Source: Rhodoferax sp. UBA5149
GTDB lineage: Bacteria > Pseudomonadota > Gammaproteobacteria > Burkholderiales > Burkholderiaceae_C
Direction of reading: 5' to 3'
NCBI RefSeq assembly: GCF_002413825.1
Contig: NZ_DHXT01000072.1
Location: forward strand, 5,070-14,454
Length of the DNA: 9,385 nt
Both the position numbers and the translations under genes were made by a program. Under the pieces are notes generated by a model, which did not search any database, was not told the DNA's origin, and was given only the letters and a program-made list of their open reading frames with translations. Positions 1 to 6,574 of the stretch are shown here, piece by piece. Numbering within the stretch: the first letter of the stretch is position 1; each line of letters opens with the position of its first letter.

Positions 1-1
1 C

Positions 2-379
2 GGTGAGCAGATGACACTGGTGTTCGAATCGTTTGCCTTCAAACGCGGCGTTCCGGGCGACGCCGATTTTGTGTTCGATGTGCGCATGCTGCCGAACCCG
101 CACTATGAACCCGAGCTTCGTCATCTGACGGGCCAGGACGCGCCAGTCGCGGACTTTTTAAAGGAGCAGGCAGACGTCGTTCAAATGCTGGAGCACATCC
201 AGAAGTTTTTGAATTTCTGGCTGGATGCGCTGGCACGCGATCACCGCAGCTACGTCACGGTGGCCATTGGCTGCACCGGCGGGCAACACCGCTCGGTTTA
301 TCTGGTGGAACAACTGGTTCAGCTTTTCGGGAACAAGTGGGTCACGCTGAAGCGGCACCGGGAACTCGAGGCCATCTGA
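2..379 (+). CDS. rapZ: RapZ (RNase adapter protein), C-terminal part, 5' truncated by window edge
   Basis: The open frame already runs from base 2 (GEQMTLVFESF...), so the ATG at 11 is internal and the true start lies outside the window. The visible 125 residues match the C-terminal domain of the RapZ/YvcJ family. The hallmarks are FVFDVRMLPNPHYEPEL and the motif GCTGGQHRS, at about residues 90-98 of the fragment. In enterobacteria this domain binds the small RNA GlmZ and presents it to RNase E, and it senses glucosamine-6-phosphate. Homologues elsewhere may have other targets, so the exact role here is inferred. The N-terminal P-loop ATP/GTP-binding domain, expected in a protein of about 285-290 residues, is not visible. 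The gene ends in TGA and converges on mutY with 44 bp between the stop codons. In many proteobacteria rapZ follows hprK or ptsN, which cannot be checked here. Family assignment is confident. Confidence 0.93.
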   Translation, partial: GEQMTLVFESFAFKRGVPGDADFVFDVRMLPNPHYEPELRHLTGQDAPVADFLKEQADVVQMLEHIQKFLNFWLDALARDHRSYVTVAIGCTGGQHRSVYLVEQLVQLFGNKWVTLKRHRELEAI

Positions 380-413
380 TCTGGCATCCAGTGTCCCGCG
401 TTTCATGCACTGC

Positions 414-434
414 CCCTGGCTTGTCAGCCCAGGG
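414..434. other. Hairpin at the rapZ/mutY convergent junction, possible bidirectional terminator
   Basis: CCCTGGCT (414-421) can pair with AGCCCAGGG (426-434) across the loop TGTC, with one bulged C. The structure lies over the mutY stop codon and 35 bp past the rapZ stop. There is no T-run on either side, so it is not a canonical intrinsic terminator. Its position between convergent genes suggests transcript-end formation or 3'-end protection; that is inference. Confidence 0.3.
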
Positions 435-1452
435 CCAGCAATTTCCTGACCGGCGCCGGCAAGCCCACGCCGGGCCATTCATCGGCCGCGACCCACGCCC
501 CTTCCGAGCGCGCCATGGCGGAGGTCGGTAATCGGGCCCGCACCGGATGCAAATACAGGTCTTTGTGGGTCAATACGTGGGTAAAAGCGGGCGTATCTTG
601 CAGCGCTGAGCGGTAGCGCGCGGGAACCGCAGTTTCCAGCGCCTCGCGCTTGTCGAACAAAGGGAAGCAGTAGAGCCCGGCCCAGACACCAGGGGCCGGC
701 CGTTTGCTCAGCCACACGGAAGCGTCTGCGGCCTGCGCCCACAGCAACCAGATCGACTGTGAACTGCGCTTGAGTTTGCGCGTTTTCACGGGGTAGCGCT
801 CGGGCTGACCCAGACCCCTGGCGACACAGGACTTTGCTACCGGGCAGACCCCGCAGTTTGGTTTTTTTGCCGTACAGACCGTCGCACCCAAATCCATCAC
901 GCCTTGCGTATAGCGCGGCATGGCGTGATGCAGATCGGATGAGGGCAGCAAGCGTGAAGCTTCGTCCCACAACCCTCTCTCGTTGGCCGCGACGCCCAAG
1001 TCGGCATCAAAGCCCAGCACGCGGGTTAGCACACGCTTGACATTGCCGTCCAGAATAGCGACCCGCTCGCCAAAACAAAGGGAGGCAATGGCCGCCGCCG
1101 TGGAACGGCCGATGCCCGGCAATGTCTGGAGCAATTGCGCCGTCTTCGGAAAAGCGCCGCCATGCAAACCCATCACCTCAACAGCGCACAAATGGAGGTT
1201 GCGGGCGCGGCTGTAGTAACCCAGGCCACTCCACAAACCCAGCACGTCATCAAGCGCTGCCGCAGCCAGCGAGCCGACGTTGGGGAAACGCGCCAGAAAG
1301 CGTGGAAAATAATCCAGGACGGTCGTCACCTGCGTCTGCTGCAGCATGACTTCAGACAGCCAAACCCGGTAGGGATCGCGCGTGTTCTGCCACGGCAAGT
1401 CGTTGCGCCCATGGGTCTTCTGCCAGTGCACCACCTGGGTCGAAAATGTCAT
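424..1452 (-). CDS. mutY: Adenine DNA glycosylase MutY
   Basis: MutY removes adenine mispaired with 8-oxoguanine, preventing G:C to T:A transversions. The 342-residue product has the full family layout. An HhH-GPD domain carries the catalytic Glu34 in SEVMLQQTQ, the helix-hairpin-helix LPGIG at about 112-115, and the catalytic Asp135 in AILDGNVKR. The [4Fe-4S] cysteines are C193, C200, C203 and C209, with the canonical C-x6-C-x2-C-x5-C spacing. A C-terminal NUDIX-like 8-oxoG recognition domain follows (PGVWAGLYCFPLF, FTHVLTHKDLYLHPV). I place the start at the ATG at 1452 because GAGGTG lies 3 bp upstream and the N-terminus (MTFSTQVVHW) then aligns with E. coli MutY. An in-frame TTG at 1479, overlapping the GTPase stop, would add nine residues. 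It is the last gene of the mutM-GTPase-mutY cluster and is probably cotranscribed with the GTPase gene. Confidence 0.96.
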   Translation of the reverse strand: MTFSTQVVHWQKTHGRNDLPWQNTRDPYRVWLSEVMLQQTQVTTVLDYFPRFLARFPNVGSLAAAALDDVLGLWSGLGYYSRARNLHLCAVEVMGLHGGAFPKTAQLLQTLPGIGRSTAAAIASLCFGERVAILDGNVKRVLTRVLGFDADLGVAANERGLWDEASRLLPSSDLHHAMPRYTQGVMDLGATVCTAKKPNCGVCPVAKSCVARGLGQPERYPVKTRKLKRSSQSIWLLWAQAADASVWLSKRPAPGVWAGLYCFPLFDKREALETAVPARYRSALQDTPAFTHVLTHKDLYLHPVRARLPTSAMARSEGAWVAADEWPGVGLPAPVRKLLALG

Positions 1453-1475
1453 CCCCACCTCATCAGCGCTTTTTT

Positions 1476-3437
1476 TCAAACCAGTTCAAAGGTGTGAGCC
1501 AGCGTGGGACGAAACGGGTCTGACGCCGTCACCAGATAGTCGGTCAACTCTAACAACTTGGCATCCAGTGCGTGCAAGGCGTCCTCACGGACCTGTATTT
1601 CGCCAATCCGGTCATCCAGGCCACCGGCCGCCTGTTGTATGCGGTCTATCGCTTCCAGACGTCGGCCAAAGTTGCGGCGGCGCTCGCGCAACTGGGCATC
1701 CAGTTGCGCCGCGGCTGATTTGCTCCACAACTCGATGTCACCCAGCGCCGTTTCATGGATGGTTCGAAGGCGGGTAGACAGTGCGCGAACCAGCCGATCC
1801 GAAAACTCGGGCTGCGCCAGCCTGAAGGCGTTGCCAATGCCCAGATACTGGAGATGGCTGCGCTCAACCAGGTCAAGATCGTGCAGATACCCCGTCATGG
1901 ACGGCTCGCTCGGCGCCTGCAATGAAAAGCCGTGCTCGGCATTCAATTGCCGGAAAGTCGCCGCCAGCATCGACTGAATTTCCGCACTGATGGATTGAAC
2001 CTGCCGCAGGCTCTCGCGCAGACGGCCAAAAGTTTCGCCATAGGCTCGCTTGACGCCGAGCTTAAGGCCTTTTTGTTGCAAAACCGACGTCAGTTGCGCC
2101 ATCTCCGTCTTAAGCGCTGTCGGACCCAGAACACTGAACACTTCACGAAGCAATTTCATATGCACCGAGCGCACCGCATGAATTTTCGCCCCGCCCAGAT
2201 CAAACTCGACCTGCTCCTGCGAAATTCGGGAACGCATGTTCTTGATCACAGCGGAATTTTTGCCCTGAAGACCCTTGAGCTCCATCATCTGTTCCATCAG
2301 ATCGCGTCGACGAATGTTGATGACACGGCCAGCTTCGGTGCGCAACTCTGAAATACCGCTGGCCACCGCCGCGCCCAGCATTTGCTGTCGCTGGCCCATG
2401 ATGCCCTGACTCAGGGCCTCTTCAAGCGCGGGCAAGCAACTCTGTTCCAGCAAGGCCAAATCATCCGTCACTTTGGCCACCAGCCCTTTTTGCGCTGATA
2501 CCGGAATGACCTGTTGTTGGGGGATACCCAGGATTTCGGCCGTGGACGCGCACTGGCGCTCAATTTGCAGCTGTATCTGGGCCGGGGAACTGAGGGCATC
2601 CCACAAGGTGTCAATCTTGTTGAGAACCACCAGCCTGGTGCTCGTGTCATCCGCGCTCGTGGTCAGATGCTCGCGCCAGATGGAGAGATCTGACTTGGTC
2701 ACGCCGGTGTCAGCCCCGAGAATAAAAACAACGGCATGCGCCTGCGGGATCAGGCTGACGGTGAGTTCCGGCTCGGCACCGATGGCGTTCAGTCCCGGGG
2801 TATCCAGAATCACCAGCCCCTGCTTCAACAAGGGATGGGCAATATTGATCAGGGCATGACGCCATCTGGGCACTTCCACCAGACCTTGTGCGTCTACCGT
2901 CGGATTGTCTTCCGGCATTTCAGCCTGCCAGAAACCCAGTGCGCTGGCCTCGTCCTGCGTCACGCGCCGTGTTTCAACCACCTTTTCAAGCGCCGTCGAC
3001 AACTGCTTGGGATCGTTCACATCCAGATCAATGCGGGTCCATTTCTCGGGCACCATGCGCCATTCCATCAAGGACTGAGGCTTCCTGCGTGTCTCAATCG
3101 GCAAGAGTCGCAGGCAAGGCGGAACGTCCGGCTCGTACCCCATTTCGGTCGGGCACATCGTCGTTCGCCCGGCACTGGCGGGCATGATGCGCCGACCATA
3201 GCCGGCGAAAAAAATGGCGTTGATCAACTCGGATTTTCCGCGGGAAAACTCCGCCACAAAAGCGACCATGACTTTATCGGCGCGCACCCGGACTTCCAGA
3301 CGTCGCAAGCGCTCTTCAACGGCCGCGTCCAGCAGTTCGTGATCTCTCATCCACTCGGCCAGCAACTTCAGACGAAGGGCAAACTCACGCCGCCACGTAC
3401 CGTGTTGATCAAACTTCTCGTTGAATGAAGTACCCAA
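1476..3437 (-). CDS. Dynamin-family large GTPase of unknown function
   Basis: The 653-residue protein has a GTPase domain near the N-terminus. G1 is AEFSRGKS (62-69), the G2 threonines lie at 92-97 (RTTMCPT), G3 is DTPG (212-215) with a hydrophobic lead-in (LVILDTPGL), G4 is NKID (273-276), and a G5-like VSAQKG is at 313-318. The rest, about residues 330-653, is charged and predicted helical, as in the stalk regions of bacterial dynamin-like proteins. I see no transmembrane segment. The G2-G3 interval of about 115 residues is long and includes a Trp/Pro-rich stretch (MEWRMVPEKWTRIDLDV). The first Gly of the P-loop is Ala. I choose the TTG at 3437 because GGAGG lies 4 bp upstream and no in-frame ATG precedes the conserved region without running into mutM. 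Bacterial dynamins remodel membranes or act in envelope stress and phage defence; which applies here is unknown. It sits between two DNA-repair genes. Similar proteins are, from memory, common in Comamonadaceae. Confidence 0.85.
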   Translation of the reverse strand: MGTSFNEKFDQHGTWRREFALRLKLLAEWMRDHELLDAAVEERLRRLEVRVRADKVMVAFVAEFSRGKSELINAIFFAGYGRRIMPASAGRTTMCPTEMGYEPDVPPCLRLLPIETRRKPQSLMEWRMVPEKWTRIDLDVNDPKQLSTALEKVVETRRVTQDEASALGFWQAEMPEDNPTVDAQGLVEVPRWRHALINIAHPLLKQGLVILDTPGLNAIGAEPELTVSLIPQAHAVVFILGADTGVTKSDLSIWREHLTTSADDTSTRLVVLNKIDTLWDALSSPAQIQLQIERQCASTAEILGIPQQQVIPVSAQKGLVAKVTDDLALLEQSCLPALEEALSQGIMGQRQQMLGAAVASGISELRTEAGRVINIRRRDLMEQMMELKGLQGKNSAVIKNMRSRISQEQVEFDLGGAKIHAVRSVHMKLLREVFSVLGPTALKTEMAQLTSVLQQKGLKLGVKRAYGETFGRLRESLRQVQSISAEIQSMLAATFRQLNAEHGFSLQAPSEPSMTGYLHDLDLVERSHLQYLGIGNAFRLAQPEFSDRLVRALSTRLRTIHETALGDIELWSKSAAAQLDAQLRERRRNFGRRLEAIDRIQQAAGGLDDRIGEIQVREDALHALDAKLLELTDYLVTASDPFRPTLAHTFELV

Positions 3438-3441
3438 ATTT

Positions 3442-3446
3442 CCTCC
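3442..3446 (-). promoter_or_regulatory. Shine-Dalgarno GGAGG that fixes the GTPase start
   Basis: GGAGG ends four bases before the TTG at 3437. It is the only good ribosome binding site near the start of the conserved protein. It favours this TTG over the in-frame ATG at 3626, which lies deep inside mutM. Confidence 0.6.
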
Positions 3447-3458
3447 GCGCAATCTTTC

Positions 3459-3467
3459 AATATAGCA
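3459..3467 (-). promoter_or_regulatory. Candidate extended -10 promoter for the GTPase-mutY genes
   Basis: On the minus strand the mutM-GTPase gap holds TGCTATATT, an extended -10 (TGnTATAAT with one mismatch). It would start transcription near 3452, about 15 bases before the TTG start at 3437. A partial -35 (TAGACG, 4 of 6 to TTGACA) lies 19 bp upstream, overlapping the mutM stop. A small inverted repeat (CTGCG/CGCAG, 3468-3480) sits directly upstream of the -10. The motif match is visible; activity is inferred. Confidence 0.35.
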
Positions 3468-3486
3468 CTGCGTCGCGCAGCGGCGT

Positions 3487-4302
3487 CTAGGATTTCTGGC
3501 AATGAAGACAGTAAAACGTCGAACGCTGACCTTGTCGCAAGGACTTGATGGGTGTCCCGCACACCCGGCAGGGCTGCCCTGCCCGTCCGTAAACCATGGC
3601 ATCGAGCTGAAAATAGCCAGCTTCACCGCTGGCGCTGGAGAAGTCCCGCAACGTGCTGCCGCCCTTTGCCACCGCGCGCGCCAGCACGTCCTGGATCGCG
3701 GCGTGAAGCCGGGCGACGCGTGCCCGGCTCAAACGCGTGGCGCTCAGGGTCGGTCTGATGCCCGCCATGAAAAGCGCCTCCGAGGCGTAAATATTGCCCA
3801 CGCCCACCACCACATCACCCGCCAGCAAGACCTGCTTGACGGCCGCTTTTCGGCGCTTCAATCCGGCATGGAACTGGGTTACATCAAAATCAGTTGACAA
3901 GGGCTCCATGCCAAGTTTTCCCAACAGCTTGCGCGCCTCGGGAGCGTCCTGACTGTCTGCGTAGACCACCGCCCCAAATCGGCGTGGATCGTTGAGTTTG
4001 AGCGTGCCGTGGGTGGTCACCATTTCAAAATGGTCATGGGTGCCAGCGGGTGCCCTCTGCCTGGCAAAACTCAAGCTCCCGGACATCCCCAAATGCAGCA
4101 GCAGCAAGCCCCGATCAAGATCAATCAGCAAATATTTGCCGCGTCTGCGCACGGCCAGCACCGAACGCCCCGCCAATTGGTCCACAGAACACCCCAGCGG
4201 CCATCGCAGTGCTTTTCCCATGCGCACTGACAGCACTTTCGCGCCCGCGATGGCGTTGGCAAAACTCAATCGCGTGACTTCAACTTCGGGTAATTCGGGC
4301 AT
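3487..4302 (-). CDS. mutM: Formamidopyrimidine-DNA glycosylase (Fpg/MutM)
   Basis: MutM excises 8-oxoguanine and formamidopyrimidines from DNA and nicks the strand by beta,delta-elimination. The start is fixed by chemistry: the mature protein must begin PELPEVE, because Pro2 is the Schiff-base nucleophile and Glu3 is catalytic. That gives 271 residues, against 269 in E. coli. Other landmarks are Lys56 in RRRGKY, the H2TH segment VGVGNIYASEALF, and the C-terminal zinc finger with C245, C248, C265 and C268 (C-x2-C-x16-C-x2-C). Arg260 in the finger is the lesion-contacting residue. The upstream in-frame ATG at 4347 would bury Pro2 and is rejected. The gene diverges from the TPR gene with about 38 bp between starts and heads the cluster that contains mutY. 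No Shine-Dalgarno is visible; a U8 tract lies just before the start. Confidence 0.97.
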   Translation of the reverse strand: MPELPEVEVTRLSFANAIAGAKVLSVRMGKALRWPLGCSVDQLAGRSVLAVRRRGKYLLIDLDRGLLLLHLGMSGSLSFARQRAPAGTHDHFEMVTTHGTLKLNDPRRFGAVVYADSQDAPEARKLLGKLGMEPLSTDFDVTQFHAGLKRRKAAVKQVLLAGDVVVGVGNIYASEALFMAGIRPTLSATRLSRARVARLHAAIQDVLARAVAKGGSTLRDFSSASGEAGYFQLDAMVYGRAGQPCRVCGTPIKSLRQGQRSTFYCLHCQKS

Positions 4303-4340
4303 GGTAAAAAAAATGGGCTGGCATGGATTATTATGGTCCG
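4303..4340. promoter_or_regulatory. Very short divergent intergenic region between mutM and the TPR gene
   Basis: All 5' signals for two divergent genes must fit in these 38 bp or overlap coding sequence. An A8 run (4306-4313, U8 in mutM RNA) and an AT-rich TTATTATGG block stand out. TATTAT at 4329-4334 resembles a plus-strand -10 and would start transcription at about the ATG at 4341, giving a leaderless TPR message. The opposite strand reads ATAATAAT at the same place. I see no good -35 for either direction, so exact promoters are not assigned. Confidence 0.35.
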
Positions 4341-6077
4341 ATGTCATGCTTTAACCGTTTTTCCCTCCTTGTCGTGTTTGTTTTTGCGCTGACCGCGAAC
4401 GCCCAAACGCCCGATAACAAAGTGGCCACCCCCATCAGTTCAGCCCTGGACAGTGAGCTTTTTTATCAGCTTTTGCTGGGAGAACTCGATGCCCGGGAAG
4501 GGGAACCCGGCGCCGCTTACTCGCTGATTCTTGATGCGGCGCGAAAAACGAATGACCCCAGGCTATACCAACGCGCGGTCGAGATCGCGTTACAGGCGCG
4601 CTCAGGCGACTCGGCTTTGCTGGCAGCCCGCGCCTGGAAACAGGCCCTGCCAGCGTCGAGAGAAGCCAATCGATACGTCTTGCAGATATTGATTGGTCTG
4701 AACCGTCTCGGCGAGGTACTGGAACCTCTCAAACGCGAGATAGCAGCAACCGATCCCAAAGACCGCGCCGCCACCGTCGCATCCCTTCCGCGCTATTTTG
4801 CACGCGCGATCGACAAAAAACTGGTGGCTACGACGGTAGAGCAGGCGCTGACAGCTTATCTGACGGTGCCGAAGGTCGGCCTTGCCGCCTGGACCGTCAT
4901 CGGGCGCATGCGTTTTGAGGCGGGCGACGTCAGCGCAGCGGTGGATGCGGCCCGCAAGGCGCAGGCCATGGACGTCAAATCGGAAGCGCCCGCCCTGCTG
5001 GCCTTGTCCATGATGAGCCCCAAGGTGCCTCAAGCCGAGGCCATCGTCAAAAAATATCTCGAAGGCAAGCCATTGGCCGAAGTGCGAATGGAGTACGCCC
5101 GCGCTTTGCTGGAGGCGCAACGCTACGCTGAAGCGGCGGCCCAGCTGCAGATCATCACCGCTGAAAAACCCGACTATCCAAAAGGCTGGCTGATACGGGG
5201 AGCACTCGAACTGGAGGATGGCAAGCCCGCTATCGCCGAGCGCTCTCTCAAGCACTATGTGGAGCTGGCGCTGGCCAAGCGCACGGGCGCATCTCACGCA
5301 GAAACGGGCCGTGGGCTGGTGCAGGCTTATCTCTCTCTAGCCCAAATTGCCGAGCAAAGAAAAGATTTTGTGGAGGCCGACACGTGGCTCAAGCGCATTG
5401 ACAGCAAGGGCGACTTGCTCAATGCCCAGCTTCGACGGGCCAGCATTTTGGCCCGGCAGGGCAAACTCGAAGAAGCACGCAAACTGATTCGCAGTCAGCC
5501 CGAGAAGTCCGCGGCGGACGCGCGTCTGAAAGTCACCGCTGAAGTCCAGTTGTTGCGTGACAGCAAACAATACAAGGGAGCCTATGACCTGCTCGCCGAA
5601 GCCACGACGCGCAACCCCAACGATTTTGACCTTGTCTACGACCAGGCCATGATGGCCGAGAAGCTGGGGAATCTTGAGGAAATGGAACGCCTGCTGCGCA
5701 GAGTGATCGCAGGCAAGCCCGAGTACCAGCATGCTTATAACGCGCTGGGCTACTCGCTGGCGGAACGCAACACCCGATTGCCGGAGGCCAGGCAACTCAT
5801 TTTGAAGGCGCTGGAATATGCGCCAGGTGACCCGTTCATTTCCGACAGTCTGGGCTGGGTTGAATTCCGCAGCGGCAATATGGCTGAAGCACTGCGCATT
5901 CTTCAAGGCGCCTTCAAAGCCAAGCCGGATGCGGAAATTGCAGCGCATCTGGGCGAGGTCTTGTGGAACATGGGTCGGCGTGATGAGGCGATCAGCATCT
6001 GGAAAGAAGGTGCGCAAATCAATGGTGAGAATGAGACCTTGCTGGAAATGCTCAAACGCCTGCGTGTCAAGCTGTGA
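4341..6077 (+). CDS. Exported tetratricopeptide-repeat protein
   Basis: The 578-residue protein begins with a Sec signal peptide: MSCFNR, then a hydrophobic core FSLLVVFVFALTA, with likely cleavage after ANA. No lipobox cysteine is present, so it should be a soluble periplasmic or membrane-associated protein. The rest is almost entirely helical TPR-like repeats. The clearest are in the last 120 residues (NALGYSLAERN, DSLGWVEFRSGNMAEAL, AAHLGEVLWNMGRRDEAISIW), with spaced A/G/W signatures and a PxxP-type end to each unit. The conserved C-terminal block is typical of a widespread proteobacterial TPR family found next to lolB and ispE. The specific function is unknown; TPR arrays bind other proteins, and the position before lolB hints at an envelope-assembly role. 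I prefer the ATG at 4341 to the in-frame ATG at 4323, which would put MDYYGP in front of the signal peptide. No strong Shine-Dalgarno supports either. Confidence 0.88.
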   Translation: MSCFNRFSLLVVFVFALTANAQTPDNKVATPISSALDSELFYQLLLGELDAREGEPGAAYSLILDAARKTNDPRLYQRAVEIALQARSGDSALLAARAWKQALPASREANRYVLQILIGLNRLGEVLEPLKREIAATDPKDRAATVASLPRYFARAIDKKLVATTVEQALTAYLTVPKVGLAAWTVIGRMRFEAGDVSAAVDAARKAQAMDVKSEAPALLALSMMSPKVPQAEAIVKKYLEGKPLAEVRMEYARALLEAQRYAEAAAQLQIITAEKPDYPKGWLIRGALELEDGKPAIAERSLKHYVELALAKRTGASHAETGRGLVQAYLSLAQIAEQRKDFVEADTWLKRIDSKGDLLNAQLRRASILARQGKLEEARKLIRSQPEKSAADARLKVTAEVQLLRDSKQYKGAYDLLAEATTRNPNDFDLVYDQAMMAEKLGNLEEMERLLRRVIAGKPEYQHAYNALGYSLAERNTRLPEARQLILKALEYAPGDPFISDSLGWVEFRSGNMAEALRILQGAFKAKPDAEIAAHLGEVLWNMGRRDEAISIWKEGAQINGENETLLEMLKRLRVKL

Positions 6078-6085
6078 GGCAGTGC

Positions 6086-6574
6086 GTGAAATCGGCCTGC
6101 GTGGCAATTCTTTTTGCTTCTTTATTCATAGCAGGTTGCGCAGTCCCGACGAGGGCCAGCATCTCAAATCAGTCTGAAGTTTCGCTCTGGCGCGGGCGCC
6201 TGGCGGTGCGGGTCGAGTCCGACCAGCCGCAGTCCTTTACCGCCGGATTTGAGCTAACCGGCAACGCCCAGGCCGGCGAGTTGACTCTGTTTACACCGCT
6301 GGGCAGCACCGCCGCCGCACTTTCCTGGTCTTCGCAAACCGCACTCATGCGCAGCAACGGCGATGTGCGCTATTTCGACTCGCTCAACGCCTTGATCAAG
6401 CAGGCGGTCGGCACCGAGATACCCGTCGTGGCACTCTTCGCCTGGCTGGCGGGTGACAACATGAATGTGGCGGGCTGGAGCGCCGACCTGTCACAACAGG
6501 CCAATGGCCGAATCACGGCCCGACGCACACAACCCGCCCCGCTGGCGGAAATCCGCCTGGTGATTGAAAAGTGA
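6086..6574 (+). CDS. lolB: Outer-membrane lipoprotein receptor LolB
   Basis: LolB accepts lipoproteins from the periplasmic carrier LolA and inserts them into the outer membrane. The product has a lipoprotein signal peptide ending in the lipobox IAGC (Cys18 in this 162-residue form). The +2 residue is Ala rather than Asp, which is consistent with sorting to the outer membrane. The mature part shows the LolB beta-sheet pattern WRGRLAVRV ... GELTLFTPLGSTAAALSW. The Leu in PLG (Leu72) corresponds to the protruding-loop Leu68 of mature E. coli LolB, needed for membrane insertion. The mature protein, about 145 residues, is shorter than the 186 of E. coli. Two GTG starts are possible. 6086 has GAGG six bases upstream and gives MKSACVA...; 6074 overlaps the TPR stop as GTGA and adds MRQC. 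It lies between the TPR gene and ispE in one transcription unit. Confidence 0.9.
   Translation: MKSACVAILFASLFIAGCAVPTRASISNQSEVSLWRGRLAVRVESDQPQSFTAGFELTGNAQAGELTLFTPLGSTAAALSWSSQTALMRSNGDVRYFDSLNALIKQAVGTEIPVVALFAWLAGDNMNVAGWSADLSQQANGRITARRTQPAPLAEIRLVIEK

Noticed and set aside
1453..1479. mutY starting at the TTG at 1479, overlapping the GTPase stop
   Set aside because: Possible, but the ATG at 1452 has GAGGTG just upstream and matches the usual MutY N-terminus.
1470..1480. A7 run on the minus strand (A-AAA-AAG) as a -1 frameshift site between the GTPase and MutY
   Set aside because: The GTPase TGA comes before the A-run, so its ribosomes would have stopped already, and mutY has its own start and ribosome site.
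2736..3428. 230-codon plus-strand reading frame antisense to the GTPase
   Set aside because: It lacks family motifs and lies opposite a gene with clear GTPase motifs, so it is a GC-driven shadow frame.
3438..3626. Upstream extension of the dynamin-like GTPase to the ATG at 3626
   Set aside because: It would overlap the zinc-finger end of mutM by about 140 bases, adds a Pro/Arg/Cys-rich stretch without homology, and lacks the GGAGG found before the TTG at 3437.
4303..4347. mutM starting at the ATG at 4347
   Set aside because: Pro2 must be N-terminal after Met removal for catalysis, so the start can only be at 4302.
4602..6107. Long minus-strand frames (231 and 256 codons) opposite the TPR gene
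   Set aside because: Low-information, His/Gln/Arg-rich translations with no recognisable domain, mirroring the codon bias of the real gene.
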